A stretch of 14,426 nt of DNA from Stenotrophomonas sp. (lineage in GTDB: Bacteria > Pseudomonadota > Gammaproteobacteria > Xanthomonadales > Xanthomonadaceae): positions 1 to 14,426 of the forward strand of contig DQIG01000239.1 in NCBI GenBank assembly GCA_003525885.1. The letters are read 5' to 3'. Under the pieces are notes generated by a model. The model did not search any database and was not told the origin of the DNA. It worked only from the letters and a program-made list of their open reading frames with translations. Positions 6,357-14,334 of this stretch are shown here, piece after piece; position 1 is the stretch's first letter, and each line of letters opens with the position of its first letter. Position numbers and translations under genes: made by a program.

Positions 6357-7688
6357 TCAGAATGCTCCGGCTTTTTTCCAGCCCAGATAGCGTGTCACCA
6401 AGGCCGCCCCCAGTTCCGAAGGCAAGGTGTCCAGCAGCGACAAACCCTGTGCGGCCAAGCGGTCATGCAGCTCGTTTCGAGTGTTGAGGTAGTCGATCGT
6501 GCCGCTGTAGGCGAGCGCTTCGGGCAAGGTTTGCACGGGTGCCTGACGCAGTTGGTCGAGGACTTCCTCGCGCAGGCTGGCTACCAGCACCCGGTGTTGT
6601 CGGCTGATGCGCTTGACCGCAGCCATCAGGGCTTCATCATCCTCATCCCGCAAGTTGGTCACGACAATCACTAGCGCCCTGCGTTTTTGCCGAGCCAGCA
6701 ATTGGCTGGCGGCAGCCTCGTAGTCGGCTGTGCGTCGGGTAGTGTCCAGGTCGTAAACCGCGTTGAGCAGCAGGTTCAACTGGCTGCTTCCCTTGACCGG
6801 GGCCAGGTAGCGTGGCGGATCGCTGGCAAAGGTGCACAACCCCACGGCATCACCCTGGCGTAACGCTACGTAGCTGAGCAGCAGGCAGGCGTTGAGCGCG
6901 TGGTCGAAATGCGATAACTCGCCGTCTTGGCTGCGCATGCGTCTGCCGCAATCGAGCATGAACACGATTTGCTGGTCACGCTCATCCTGGTACTCGCGTG
7001 CGATGGGGGTGCGTTGCCGGGCAGTGGCTTTCCAATCGATCTGACGCAGGCTGTCGCCTTCACGAAATTCGCGCAGCTGATGAAACTCCAGCCCCAGGCC
7101 CCTGCGTTGGCGTTGTCGCACGCCGAGTTGGCTCAGCCAGTTATCCACACCCAACAGCTGTGCACCGTACAAACGGGCAAAGTCGGGGTAGACGCGGGTG
7201 GTGTCATTCACCTCGACAAACCGTCGTGCCGACCATAGCCCAAGCGGGCTGGGCAGGTGGACCTCACAGCGGCTGAAACTGAAATGCCCACGACGCAGAG
7301 GGCGCAAGCGGTAGCCCAGCTCGCTGCGTTCGCCGGGGCGCACTATTATGGATTGGGGCAGGTTCTCCACGCTCAGGCCATCGGGCGTGTGGTCGAACAC
7401 GTGCACCGTCAGGGGCTGTGAGAAGCCGTGTGCCAGGCTCAGGCGTACTTCACCCCAACGTCCGAGTGCCAGGCTGCCAGGCATCTGCCGTTCGATCTGA
7501 ACGGGGGGCCGGCGACGCAACCGCACAGCATCCAGAAGTGACAGCAATAACAGCGCGAGCAACAGGCCCCAGGCAATCGAGTGCAGGGTGCCGGGTACCT
7601 TGAGCTGCAAGGCTTCAGCCGCGCCGAGCAGGATGTTCAGGCCTAGCAGCACACCCAGCCAGCTTAACAACAGTCGGGTCGGCTTCAT
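6357..7688 (-). CDS. DUF58 domain membrane protein (MoxR partner, vWA-like)
   Basis: The 443-residue protein has two N-terminal membrane segments (about 6-26 and 36-54), a beta-rich stretch (65-165), and then the DUF58 core with EFHQLREFREGDSLRQIDWK at 201-220. A von Willebrand A-like fold follows from VFMLDCGRRM (242-251). The metal site DxSxS is degenerate there: D246 is kept, but Gly and Arg replace the serines. Proteins of this family are routinely encoded next to MoxR ATPases and are thought to be their membrane-bound substrates or adaptors. The start lies seven bases after the moxR stop. Codon use is Pseudomonas-like (TTG, TTA, CTA and CTT all occur within the first 55 codons), unlike the genes upstream of moxR in the operon. 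The precise role is unknown. Confidence 0.9.
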   Translation of the reverse strand: MKPTRLLLSWLGVLLGLNILLGAAEALQLKVPGTLHSIAWGLLLALLLLSLLDAVRLRRRPPVQIERQMPGSLALGRWGEVRLSLAHGFSQPLTVHVFDHTPDGLSVENLPQSIIVRPGERSELGYRLRPLRRGHFSFSRCEVHLPSPLGLWSARRFVEVNDTTRVYPDFARLYGAQLLGVDNWLSQLGVRQRQRRGLGLEFHQLREFREGDSLRQIDWKATARQRTPIAREYQDERDQQIVFMLDCGRRMRSQDGELSHFDHALNACLLLSYVALRQGDAVGLCTFASDPPRYLAPVKGSSQLNLLLNAVYDLDTTRRTADYEAAASQLLARQKRRALVIVVTNLRDEDDEALMAAVKRISRQHRVLVASLREEVLDQLRQAPVQTLPEALAYSGTIDYLNTRNELHDRLAAQGLSLLDTLPSELGAALVTRYLGWKKAGAF

Positions 7689-7695
7689 GAGGGCG

Positions 7696-8664
7696 TCACT
7701 GTCGAGGTGCCGGAATCTGGTCCAGCATCTGTTTGAGCACCTGGTCTACTTCCAGCCCATCGATGTCCAGCTCCGGTGCAATACGCACCCGATGGCGCAG
7801 TACGGCCAATGCGCAGCCCTTGATGTCATCCGGGGTGACGAATTCCCCGCCACGCAACAAGGCCCGGGCCCGGGCGCCGCGCACCAGGGCAATGGAGGCC
7901 CGCGGGCCGGCGCCCAGGGTCAAGCCTGGCCAACTGCGCGTGGCACGGGCCAGGCGCACGGCGTAGTCGAGCACCTGTTCGTCCAGGGCCAGCTCACTGG
8001 CGATCTCCTGAAGACGCAGCACGTCTTGAGCCTGAAGCACAGTGCGCAGCGGCTGCACGTCGAGCATGTCGGCCCTGGAGGAGCGGGTGACCTCGCGCAC
8101 CATGTCCAGTTCCTGGCTGGCATCGGGGTAGTCCATGCGCACCTTGAGCATGAACCGGTCCAGCTCGGCCTCAGGCAAGGGGTAGGTGCCTTCCTGTTCG
8201 ATGGGGTTCTGGGTGGCCAGCACCATGAACGGTTGCCCGATGGGCAGTGCTTCACCTTCAAGGGTGACCTGGCGCTCCTGCATCGCTTCAAGCAACGCGG
8301 CCTGGGTCTTGGCAGGTGCACGGTTGATTTCGTCGGCCAACAACAGGTGAGTGAACAGTGGGCCTTTGCGCAACTTGAACTGCTCGCTGTGCAAGTCGTA
8401 CACGGCATGGCCGGTGACGTCGCTGGGCATCAGGTCGGGGGTGAACTGCACTCGCCGGAACTGAAGCTCCAATGCTTGGCCGAGCGAGCGTACCAGCAGG
8501 GTCTTGCCGAGCCCGGGCGCACCTTCCAGCAGGCAGTGGCCACCGGCCAGCAGGCCGATCAGCAGCTGCTCGACCACCGTGTGCTGGCCCACCACGGCGC
8601 GTGCGAGCGCGGTGCGCAGATCGTGCAGGCGCGGCAGCAGGGAATCGAGATCGGGGGAGGTCAT
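7696..8664 (-). CDS. MoxR-family AAA+ ATPase (apparently a hybrid gene)
   Basis: A complete 322-residue MoxR ATPase: Walker A GAPGLGKT (48-55), Walker B LLLADE (107-112), sensor 1 region ATQNP (150-154), and sensor 2 GAGPRAS (251-257) in the C-terminal lid. MoxR proteins are chaperone-like ATPases that remodel vWA/DUF58 partners, often for metal loading or envelope functions. The DUF58 partner is seven bases downstream. The gene is intact but its codon use changes abruptly: the 16 leucines of codons 1-63 are all CTG or CTC, whereas 9 of the 13 leucines of codons 64-140 are TTG or CTT. The first part resembles the upstream DUF4159/TldD genes and the rest resembles the Pseudomonas genes downstream. 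A weak AGGA precedes the ATG. Function call is firm; whether this exact gene exists in one organism is doubtful. Confidence 0.9.
   Translation of the reverse strand: MTSPDLDSLLPRLHDLRTALARAVVGQHTVVEQLLIGLLAGGHCLLEGAPGLGKTLLVRSLGQALELQFRRVQFTPDLMPSDVTGHAVYDLHSEQFKLRKGPLFTHLLLADEINRAPAKTQAALLEAMQERQVTLEGEALPIGQPFMVLATQNPIEQEGTYPLPEAELDRFMLKVRMDYPDASQELDMVREVTRSSRADMLDVQPLRTVLQAQDVLRLQEIASELALDEQVLDYAVRLARATRSWPGLTLGAGPRASIALVRGARARALLRGGEFVTPDDIKGCALAVLRHRVRIAPELDIDGLEVDQVLKQMLDQIPAPRQ
8473..8505. other. Inferred junction between two genomic backgrounds
   Basis: Codon use in moxR switches near codon 64 (8473-8475), just after the conserved Walker A codons (to about 8500). Everything to the left has Pseudomonas features; everything to the right has Stenotrophomonas-like features. 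The boundary is inferred from composition, not from an alignment, so its exact base is uncertain by tens of bases. Confidence 0.6.
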
Positions 8665-8680
8665 GGGCGTGCAGGTCCTA

Positions 8681-9388
8681 TCAATTGTTCAACGCGTACA
8701 TCACGATGTTGACGCCGAAGCGGGTGTTGTCTTCGGCCAGGAAACGCTTGTTGCGCCAGTCGTAGTCCCACTCGCAGCCGTAGTCCTTGTTGCTGTACAG
8801 CAGGCCCAGGCGGCCGTCGACCTCGATGCCCTTCAGGTAGTCGTGCACCAGGTCGTCGCCCCAGCCGTTGAGTTCGAAGCTGGTGGCAGGCGGGCCATCC
8901 GGGAAGCGGAAGAAGCTGCGGTACAGCGCGTGGCTGTTGGGCAGCTTCTGCAATGCCTTCGGGCCGAACAGGCGGCCCATCTGCGCCTCGAACGAGGTGG
9001 CGAACAGGCCGTCGATGTCATGGTTGCAGTCGTCGACGAAGACGAAGCCGCCATTGCGCACGTAGCGCACGAAGTTCTGCCGCTCGGCGGCGTTGAACTC
9101 CACCAGCGTATGCCCGGCCAGGTAGCAGAAAGGCGCCTCCAGCATGCGCGGGTCGGCCAGCGCCACCACGTGTTCCTGCGGGTCCACGCGTAGCGAGGTG
9201 TAGTCGATCAGCGAGGTGATCAGGTTGGACGGCATGCGCGCGTCCACGTCCCAGTCACCGGAGTCGTACTGCAGGCGGGTGAACCAGAAGTCGTAGCGCG
9301 AACTGCGCGGGCCTGCCTGCGCCCAGGCCGGCAGCGCCGCCGCCGAAGCGGCAGCGGCCAACCAGCGCAGGCAGGCCCGGCGATCCAT
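8681..9388 (-). CDS. DUF4159 domain protein with twin-arginine signal
   Basis: The 235-residue protein begins MDRRACLRWLAAAASAAALP, a twin-arginine (Tat) signal with RR at 3-4, a hydrophobic run and a likely cleavage after AWA or AQA (about 23-25). The mature part fits DUF4159: FWFTRLQYDSGDWDVDARMPSNL (34-56), YLAGHTLVEF (89-98), NGGFVFVDDCNHD (112-124) and a C-terminal DYGCEWDYDWRNKRF. The fold is thought to resemble flavodoxin-like or amidotransferase-like domains, and the biochemical role is unknown. The ATG overlaps the PmbA-like stop codon by one base, so the two are coupled. DUF4159 genes frequently stand beside moxR and DUF58 genes in proteobacteria. A Tat signal implies export in a folded state, perhaps with a cofactor or partner. 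Confidence 0.87.
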   Translation of the reverse strand: MDRRACLRWLAAAASAAALPAWAQAGPRSSRYDFWFTRLQYDSGDWDVDARMPSNLITSLIDYTSLRVDPQEHVVALADPRMLEAPFCYLAGHTLVEFNAAERQNFVRYVRNGGFVFVDDCNHDIDGLFATSFEAQMGRLFGPKALQKLPNSHALYRSFFRFPDGPPATSFELNGWGDDLVHDYLKGIEVDGRLGLLYSNKDYGCEWDYDWRNKRFLAEDNTRFGVNIVMYALNN

Positions 9389-10722
9389 CAGACGGCGTCG
9401 GACAGCGAGGTGAAGGTGAAATCGCGCAGCTTCATCGGCGGGATCATCATCACGTAGCTGGATTCATCACCGGCCACGCGCACCGGCTTGCCCAGCTCTT
9501 CGATGTTGTTGAGCATGATCACCGGCGACTCGTTGAAGCGGAAGTTCTTCACCGGGTGCTTGATCTGGCCGTTCTCGATGTAGAAGGTGCCGTCGCGGGT
9601 CAGCCCGGTCAGCAGCACGGTCTGCGGATCGACCATGCGGATGTACCAGGTACGTGTGACCAGGATGCCCTTCTGGGTGCCACGCACCAGCTCGGCGGTG
9701 CTCTTGTCGCCACCGCTCATCAGCAGGTTGCCCGGCGAGGCCTTGGCGGTCTTGCCCTGCTTCTGCGCCCAGAAGCGCGAGTAGTCCAGGTTGGCGATCT
9801 TGCCGTTCTCGATGATGGCGATGCGCTCGCGCGGCATGCCTTCGTTGTCCCACGGCAGCACCGGTGCATCCGGATGCCACGGGTCGGCGATCATGGTCAC
9901 GCGCGGGTCGTAGACCTGCTCGCCCAGCTTGTTGCCGCCGCCCTTCTTGGACAGGAAGCTGCGGCCCTCATCGGCCGAGCGTGCGCTGAAGAAGTTCATC
10001 ATGAAGCTGATCAGGCCCGCCGCCGCAGCCGGCTCCAGGATGACCGTGTACTTGCCCGGTTCCAGCGCCTTGGCTTCGGCCGATTCGGTGGCCTTGCGCA
10101 TGGCGATGCGGATGTCCTGGTCGGCCTTGAAGTCCGCCGCATCCTTCAGGTTGCGGCCGACCCAGCCCGAACCGCGGCCATCTTCGGTGCGCACGGTGCA
10201 GGTGTAATCGAAGTTGGTGGTGCGCTGGTAGGCGAAGTTACCGTTGCTGTTGGCGGTGGCCTGGAAGCCCTGGCCGTCCTCGAGGAAGCCGGCGGCGATC
10301 AGGCCATGGCCACGGCACGGCGCGATCGAATCGGCGGCAACCTTGGCACGGAAGGCCGGATCGATCGCGGCGGTGGATTCGCTGAAGGTCGGGCTGGCGC
10401 GGTAGCTCTGCTTGCCGATGGCCGGCATGAACTCCGGGTTCTCCGGGGCCAGGCGGGCCAGGTCTTCGGCACGGCGCACCACGCGTTCCAGCGCGGCATC
10501 GTCGAACTCGTTGATCGAGGCGGTGCCGACGCGCTTGCCGAAGGCGACGGTGACCGCCAGTTCGGTGTTGTCGACAATGCCGCTGGTGGAGACATTGTTC
10601 AGCGCGAAACGGATGTTGCCGCTGATCGCGCCGGCCAGCACGGCGGTGCACTCGTCGGCCTTGGACAGGGCGATGACCTTGTCGAGGATGGCCTTGGCCT
10701 GGGCTTCGGTGAAGATACTCAT
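9388..10722 (-). CDS. TldD/PmbA family protein, PmbA (TldE)-like subunit
   Basis: A 444-residue member of the PmbA/TldE branch. It lacks the HExxxH zinc motif of TldD. In the E. coli TldD-TldE heterodimer, TldE is the non-catalytic partner that helps form the peptide channel used to mature microcin B17 and to degrade CcdA. Family landmarks include VAFGKRVGTASINEFDDAAL (59-78), LEPAAAAGLISFMMNFFSAR, PWDNEGMPRERIAIIENGKI and a C-terminal NFRFNESPVIMLNNIEELG. The N terminus (MSIFTEAQAKAILDKV) shows no signal peptide, in contrast to its TldD-like neighbours. AGGAG stands ten bases before the ATG. It begins 21 bases after the second TldD-like gene and overlaps the DUF4159 start. Confidence 0.9.
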   Translation of the reverse strand: MSIFTEAQAKAILDKVIALSKADECTAVLAGAISGNIRFALNNVSTSGIVDNTELAVTVAFGKRVGTASINEFDDAALERVVRRAEDLARLAPENPEFMPAIGKQSYRASPTFSESTAAIDPAFRAKVAADSIAPCRGHGLIAAGFLEDGQGFQATANSNGNFAYQRTTNFDYTCTVRTEDGRGSGWVGRNLKDAADFKADQDIRIAMRKATESAEAKALEPGKYTVILEPAAAAGLISFMMNFFSARSADEGRSFLSKKGGGNKLGEQVYDPRVTMIADPWHPDAPVLPWDNEGMPRERIAIIENGKIANLDYSRFWAQKQGKTAKASPGNLLMSGGDKSTAELVRGTQKGILVTRTWYIRMVDPQTVLLTGLTRDGTFYIENGQIKHPVKNFRFNESPVIMLNNIEELGKPVRVAGDESSYVMMIPPMKLRDFTFTSLSDAV

Positions 10723-10743
10723 GGTGTAAGGGCTCCTGACCGG

Positions 10744-12378
10744 TCAGCCGAGGCTGCGTGCGGTGTTGATGACGTTGATGCCGTTGAAGCGCGCGGTGGA
10801 CGAGCCGTGCGAGACCGCCGAGACCTGGCCCGGCTGGCCCTTGCCGTCGAAGAACGAACCGCCCAGGCGGTAGTCGCGTTCGTCGGCCACGGCGGTGCAG
10901 GCATTCCAGAACTCCGGCGTGCGGATCTGGTAGGCCACGTCTTCCAGCATGCGGGTGATCTGGCCGTTCTTGATCTCGTAGAACAGCTGGCCGCCGAACT
11001 GGGCGTTGTAGCGCTGCTGGTCGATCGAGAACGAACCATCACCGATGATGTAGATACCGTTCTCCACGTCCTTGATCAGGTCCGGCACGCTGAGCGGCTT
11101 CTTGCCCGGTGCCATCGACACGTTGGCCATGCGCTGGAACTGCACGCTGGACCACGAGTCGGCATAGCAGCAGCCGTCGGACTCGGTCTTGCCGAGGATG
11201 TGGGCCTGGTCGCGGATGGTCTGGTAGTCCACCAGCTTGCCGTTGCTGATCAGGTCCCAGCGCTTGCACTTCACGCCTTCATCGTCGTACGCCACCGCGC
11301 CGAGGCTGCCCGGCTGGGTCTTGTCGGCGAAGATGTTGACCAGCTCGCTGCCGTACTGGAAATGCTGTTCGCGCTTGTCCAGGGTGGCGAAGCTGGTGCC
11401 GGCGTAGTTGGCTTCGTAGCCGAGTACGCGGTCCAGTTCCAGCGGGTGGCCGATCGACTCGTGGATGGTCAGCCAGGTATGCGACGGGTCGAGCACCAGA
11501 TCGTACTTGCCCGGCTTCACCGACGGTGCCTTCAGCTTCTCCTGCGCCTGCTTGGCGGCGGCGATGGCGTCTTCCTTCATGTCGTAGGAAGAACTGTAGT
11601 TGACCACGCCATTGGGGCTGACCACCTTGCCGGCGGCGGCGCCGTCCAGGTACTCGTAGCCCAGGCCCATCGGCGAGGACAGGCCCGAACGGGTGCGGAA
11701 CTTGCCGCTGGTCTTGTCGATGGCGGTGACCGTCATCGGCGCCCAGATGCGGTGCACATCCTGATCGATGTAGGAACCATCGGTGGAAGCGAAGTACTTC
11801 TGCTCGTTGACCAGGAACAGCATCGAGTTGACGAAGCTGGCACCGGCGCCCATTGCTGCAGCGTTGACGTCCAGCAGCAGGCCGACCTTGTCCTTGATCG
11901 GCACCTCCATTGCATTCTTGCGGATCGGTGTGCGCCAGCTCACCTCACCCACGCCCGGCGCCTTGGCCAGCTGCACCGGTGCGGTCTGCACGCCGGCATT
12001 GGCCTTGGCGATCGCCGCAGCCTGCTGTGCAGCCTTGGCCACGTCGGCGGTGCCCAGCGCATTGGTGGCGGCAAAGCCCCAGGCGCCGTTGACGATCACG
12101 CGGATGCCCACGCCGGTGGACTCGGTATTCACCACGTTCTGCACCTTGTCTTCGCGGGTGATCACGAACTGCCGCAGGTAGCGGCCGATACGCACGTCGC
12201 AGTAAGTGGCACCGGCGCTGCGTGCGGCCTGCAGAGCGGCGTCGGCCAGGCGCTTCTTCAACGCCGGGTCGAGGCTGGACTGCAGCTGCTCGGCGGCGAT
12301 CACCTTGCCGAAGAAGGAGGGCACGATCAGCCCGCCCGCGGTAAGCCCGGTCAGGGCCAGGAAGTCACGTCTTTGCAA
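10744..12378 (-). CDS. TldD-like metallopeptidase with twin-arginine signal, copy 2
   Basis: The 544-residue protein starts MQRRDFLALTGLTAGGLIVP, a clear Tat signal (RRDFLAL) with cleavage likely near IAA (about 27-29), so the mature enzyme should be periplasmic. The TldD zinc motif HExxxH is present as HESIGH (306-311). In E. coli TldD a C-terminal cysteine is the third zinc ligand, and the matching place here, just before GKGQPGQ, appears to be D511. The rest of the TldD C-terminal landmark, GKGQPGQVSAVSHG, is kept. The start codon is TTG, with GGAGAG five bases upstream; an ATG there is out of frame. It is very similar over its full length to the copy 30 bases upstream, so the two arose by tandem duplication. 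Substrates are unknown; unfolded or modified peptides are the family expectation. Confidence 0.9.
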   Translation of the reverse strand: MQRRDFLALTGLTAGGLIVPSFFGKVIAAEQLQSSLDPALKKRLADAALQAARSAGATYCDVRIGRYLRQFVITREDKVQNVVNTESTGVGIRVIVNGAWGFAATNALGTADVAKAAQQAAAIAKANAGVQTAPVQLAKAPGVGEVSWRTPIRKNAMEVPIKDKVGLLLDVNAAAMGAGASFVNSMLFLVNEQKYFASTDGSYIDQDVHRIWAPMTVTAIDKTSGKFRTRSGLSSPMGLGYEYLDGAAAGKVVSPNGVVNYSSSYDMKEDAIAAAKQAQEKLKAPSVKPGKYDLVLDPSHTWLTIHESIGHPLELDRVLGYEANYAGTSFATLDKREQHFQYGSELVNIFADKTQPGSLGAVAYDDEGVKCKRWDLISNGKLVDYQTIRDQAHILGKTESDGCCYADSWSSVQFQRMANVSMAPGKKPLSVPDLIKDVENGIYIIGDGSFSIDQQRYNAQFGGQLFYEIKNGQITRMLEDVAYQIRTPEFWNACTAVADERDYRLGGSFFDGKGQPGQVSAVSHGSSTARFNGINVINTARSLG

Positions 12379-12383
12379 GGCTG

Positions 12384-12389
12384 CTCTCC
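12384..12389 (-). promoter_or_regulatory. Shine-Dalgarno site fixing the TTG start of TldD-like copy 2
   Basis: GGAGAG on the minus strand, five bases before the TTG at 12378. The only nearby ATG, just upstream, is in another frame and soon meets a stop, so TTG is the working start. Confidence 0.65.
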
Positions 12390-12408
12390 ATGTCGAAGGA
12401 TGGGTGGC

Positions 12409-14040
12409 TCAAGCGCCGAGACTGCGCGCGGTGTTGATGATGTTGATGCCGTTGAAGCGGGTGGTGGACGAACCGTGCGAGACCGCCGAGACCTGGCCGG
12501 GCTGGCCCTTGCCGTCGAAGAACGAACCGCCCAGGCGGAAATCGCGCTCATCGCAGATGGCCGTGCAGGCATTCCAGAATTCCGGCGTGCGGATCTGGTA
12601 GGCCGCATCCTCGACCATGCCGGCGATCTTTCCGTCCTTGATCTGGTAGTACAGCTGGCCACCGAACTGCGCGTTGTAGCGCTGCTGGTCGATCGAGTAC
12701 GAACCGCGGCCGTGGATGTAGATGCCGTTCTCCACGTCCTTGATCATGTCTTCGACGCTGAGCGGCTTCCGGCCCGGCGCCAGCGAGACATTGGCCATGC
12801 GCTGGAACTGCACGCTGGACCAGGAATCGGCATAGCTGCAGCCATGCGATGCATCGCGGCCGAGGATATGGGCTTCATCGCGGGTGGCCTGGTAATCGAC
12901 CAGGATGCCGTCGCGTACCAGGTCCCAGCGCTGGGTCTTTACGCCTTCGTCGTCGTAGCCAACCGCACCGAGGCTGCCCGGCTGGGTCTTGTCGGCGAAG
13001 AAGGTGACGATGTCGCTGCCCCAGCGGAAGCCGGCATCGCGCTTGTCCAGCGTGGCAAAGCTGGTACCGGCGTAGTTGGCTTCGTAGCCGAGCACGCGGT
13101 CCAGCTCCAGCGGGTGGCCGACGTTCTCGTGGATGGTCAGGAACAGGTTGGACGGGTCCAGCACCAGGTCGTACTTGCCGGGCTTCACCGACGGCGCCTT
13201 CAGCTTCTCGCGTGCGTGGCGGGCGGCCGCAATGGCGTCCTCGACCGGGTCGTAGGAATCGCGGTAGGCAGTGATGCCACCGGGCAGGTGCACCTTGCCG
13301 CGCGCGTCGCCATCGAGGAACTCGTAGCCCATGCCCATCGGCGACGACAGCCCGGCGCGGGTGCGGAACTTGCCGCTGGCCTTGTCGATGGCGGTGGCGG
13401 TGAACGGCAGCCAGATGCGATGGATGTCCTGGTCGATGAACGAGCCGTCGCTGGACGCGAAGTACTTCTGTTCGTTGACCAGGAACAGGGTGGAATTGAT
13501 GTAGTCAGCGCCCGCATTCAGCGCGGCGGCATTGAGTGCCAGCAGCAGCTCGACCTTGTCCTGGATCGGCACCGCCATCGCGTTCCTGCGGACGGGCGTT
13601 TGCCAGCGCACCTCGCCGACCGAGGGCGTCGGCGCCAGCTGCACCGGCCGGGTCTGGATGCTGGCGTTGGCGCGGGCGATTGCCGCAGCCTGCTCGACTG
13701 CCGCGCGCACGGCGGCCTCGGTCTGCTGATGGGTTGCAGCGAAGCCCCAGGCACCGTTGACGATCACCCGCACGCCCACGCCGGACGATTCGCGATTGGT
13801 CACATTGCCGACCTGATGCTCGCGGGTGATGACCGACTGGTTGAGGTAGCGGCCAATGCGCACATCGCAGTAGCTGGCCTTGGCCGTGCGTGCGGTGGCC
13901 AGCGCCACGTCCGCCAGGCGCCTGCGCTGGAGGGTGTCGACCGGGGCGAGCAGTTGCTCGGCGGCGATGGCACGGGAATGCGGCAGCAGCAGGCCCGCCA
14001 GGCCCAGACCGGAAAAAGCCAGGAACTCACGTCGTTGCAC
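12409..14040 (-). CDS. TldD-like metallopeptidase with twin-arginine signal, copy 1
   Basis: A 543-residue paralogue of the next gene and the first gene of the operon. It starts with GTG: MQRREFLAFSGLGLAGLLLP gives a Tat signal (RREFLAF), cleavage likely near AIAA (24-27). The zinc motif is HENVGH (304-309). The residue before GKGQPGQ (510-516) is again Asp (D509) where E. coli TldD has a zinc-ligand cysteine. The stretch VNGAWGFAAT (94-103) is shared exactly with copy 2. A purine run GAGAGAGAGA at 14047-14056 acts as ribosome binding site. No promoter could be placed with confidence. Having two catalytic-type subunits for one PmbA-like subunit suggests alternative heterodimers, which is inference. 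Confidence 0.9.
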   Translation of the reverse strand: MQRREFLAFSGLGLAGLLLPHSRAIAAEQLLAPVDTLQRRRLADVALATARTAKASYCDVRIGRYLNQSVITREHQVGNVTNRESSGVGVRVIVNGAWGFAATHQQTEAAVRAAVEQAAAIARANASIQTRPVQLAPTPSVGEVRWQTPVRRNAMAVPIQDKVELLLALNAAALNAGADYINSTLFLVNEQKYFASSDGSFIDQDIHRIWLPFTATAIDKASGKFRTRAGLSSPMGMGYEFLDGDARGKVHLPGGITAYRDSYDPVEDAIAAARHAREKLKAPSVKPGKYDLVLDPSNLFLTIHENVGHPLELDRVLGYEANYAGTSFATLDKRDAGFRWGSDIVTFFADKTQPGSLGAVGYDDEGVKTQRWDLVRDGILVDYQATRDEAHILGRDASHGCSYADSWSSVQFQRMANVSLAPGRKPLSVEDMIKDVENGIYIHGRGSYSIDQQRYNAQFGGQLYYQIKDGKIAGMVEDAAYQIRTPEFWNACTAICDERDFRLGGSFFDGKGQPGQVSAVSHGSSTTRFNGINIINTARSLGA

Positions 14041-14164
14041 AGCGTTTCTCTCTCTCGCTTGCGTGCGGCTGGCAACAGGCCGAGCCGATCACGTCAACTG
14101 CCTGACTTTCGCCAGCGCAGCGGCTTCGGGCAAGTGACTGCAGTCATGGTTGGGGAGGGTTTCG

Positions 14165-14183
14165 GCAGGGCTTGCAGCCCTGC
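14165..14183. repeat. Short hairpin
   Basis: GCAGGGCT (14165-14172) pairs with AGCCCTGC (14176-14183) around a three-base loop. The GGGCTTGCAGCCCTGC form is common between genes in xanthomonads. Confidence 0.55.
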
Positions 14184-14233
14184 ACCTGCTCAGAGCGGAA
14201 GCAACAGCAACTGCGGGCTGTCCGCGGGTTGGC

Positions 14234-14331
14234 GGGGCGGTGTGGGTGGGCAGGACACGCCGTAAACCCGTCCCTGGGGGCTCGATGGCGCCATCCATGG
14301 CGCCAACGGTCCTGCCCACCCACACCGCCCC
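14234..14331. repeat. Large inverted repeat element with 23-bp perfect arms
   Basis: Arms 14234-14256 and 14309-14331 are exact reverse complements. Between them the self-complementary ten-base ATGGCGCCAT occurs at 14285-14294 and its first nine bases recur at 14297-14305, giving a hairpin within the loop. From memory this resembles a repeated intergenic element of Stenotrophomonas; copy number could not be checked. Confidence 0.7.
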
Positions 14332-14334
14332 ACC

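Noticed and set aside
7588..8712. Plus-strand open frame of 374 codons opposite moxR
   Set aside because: Antisense of a complete MoxR ATPase gene; no domain.
9556..14265. Open frame of 1569 codons on the plus strand opposite the TldD/PmbA genes
   Set aside because: It is the antisense of four well-supported genes in GC-rich DNA, has no domain and repeats itself only because the two tldD-like genes are duplicated.
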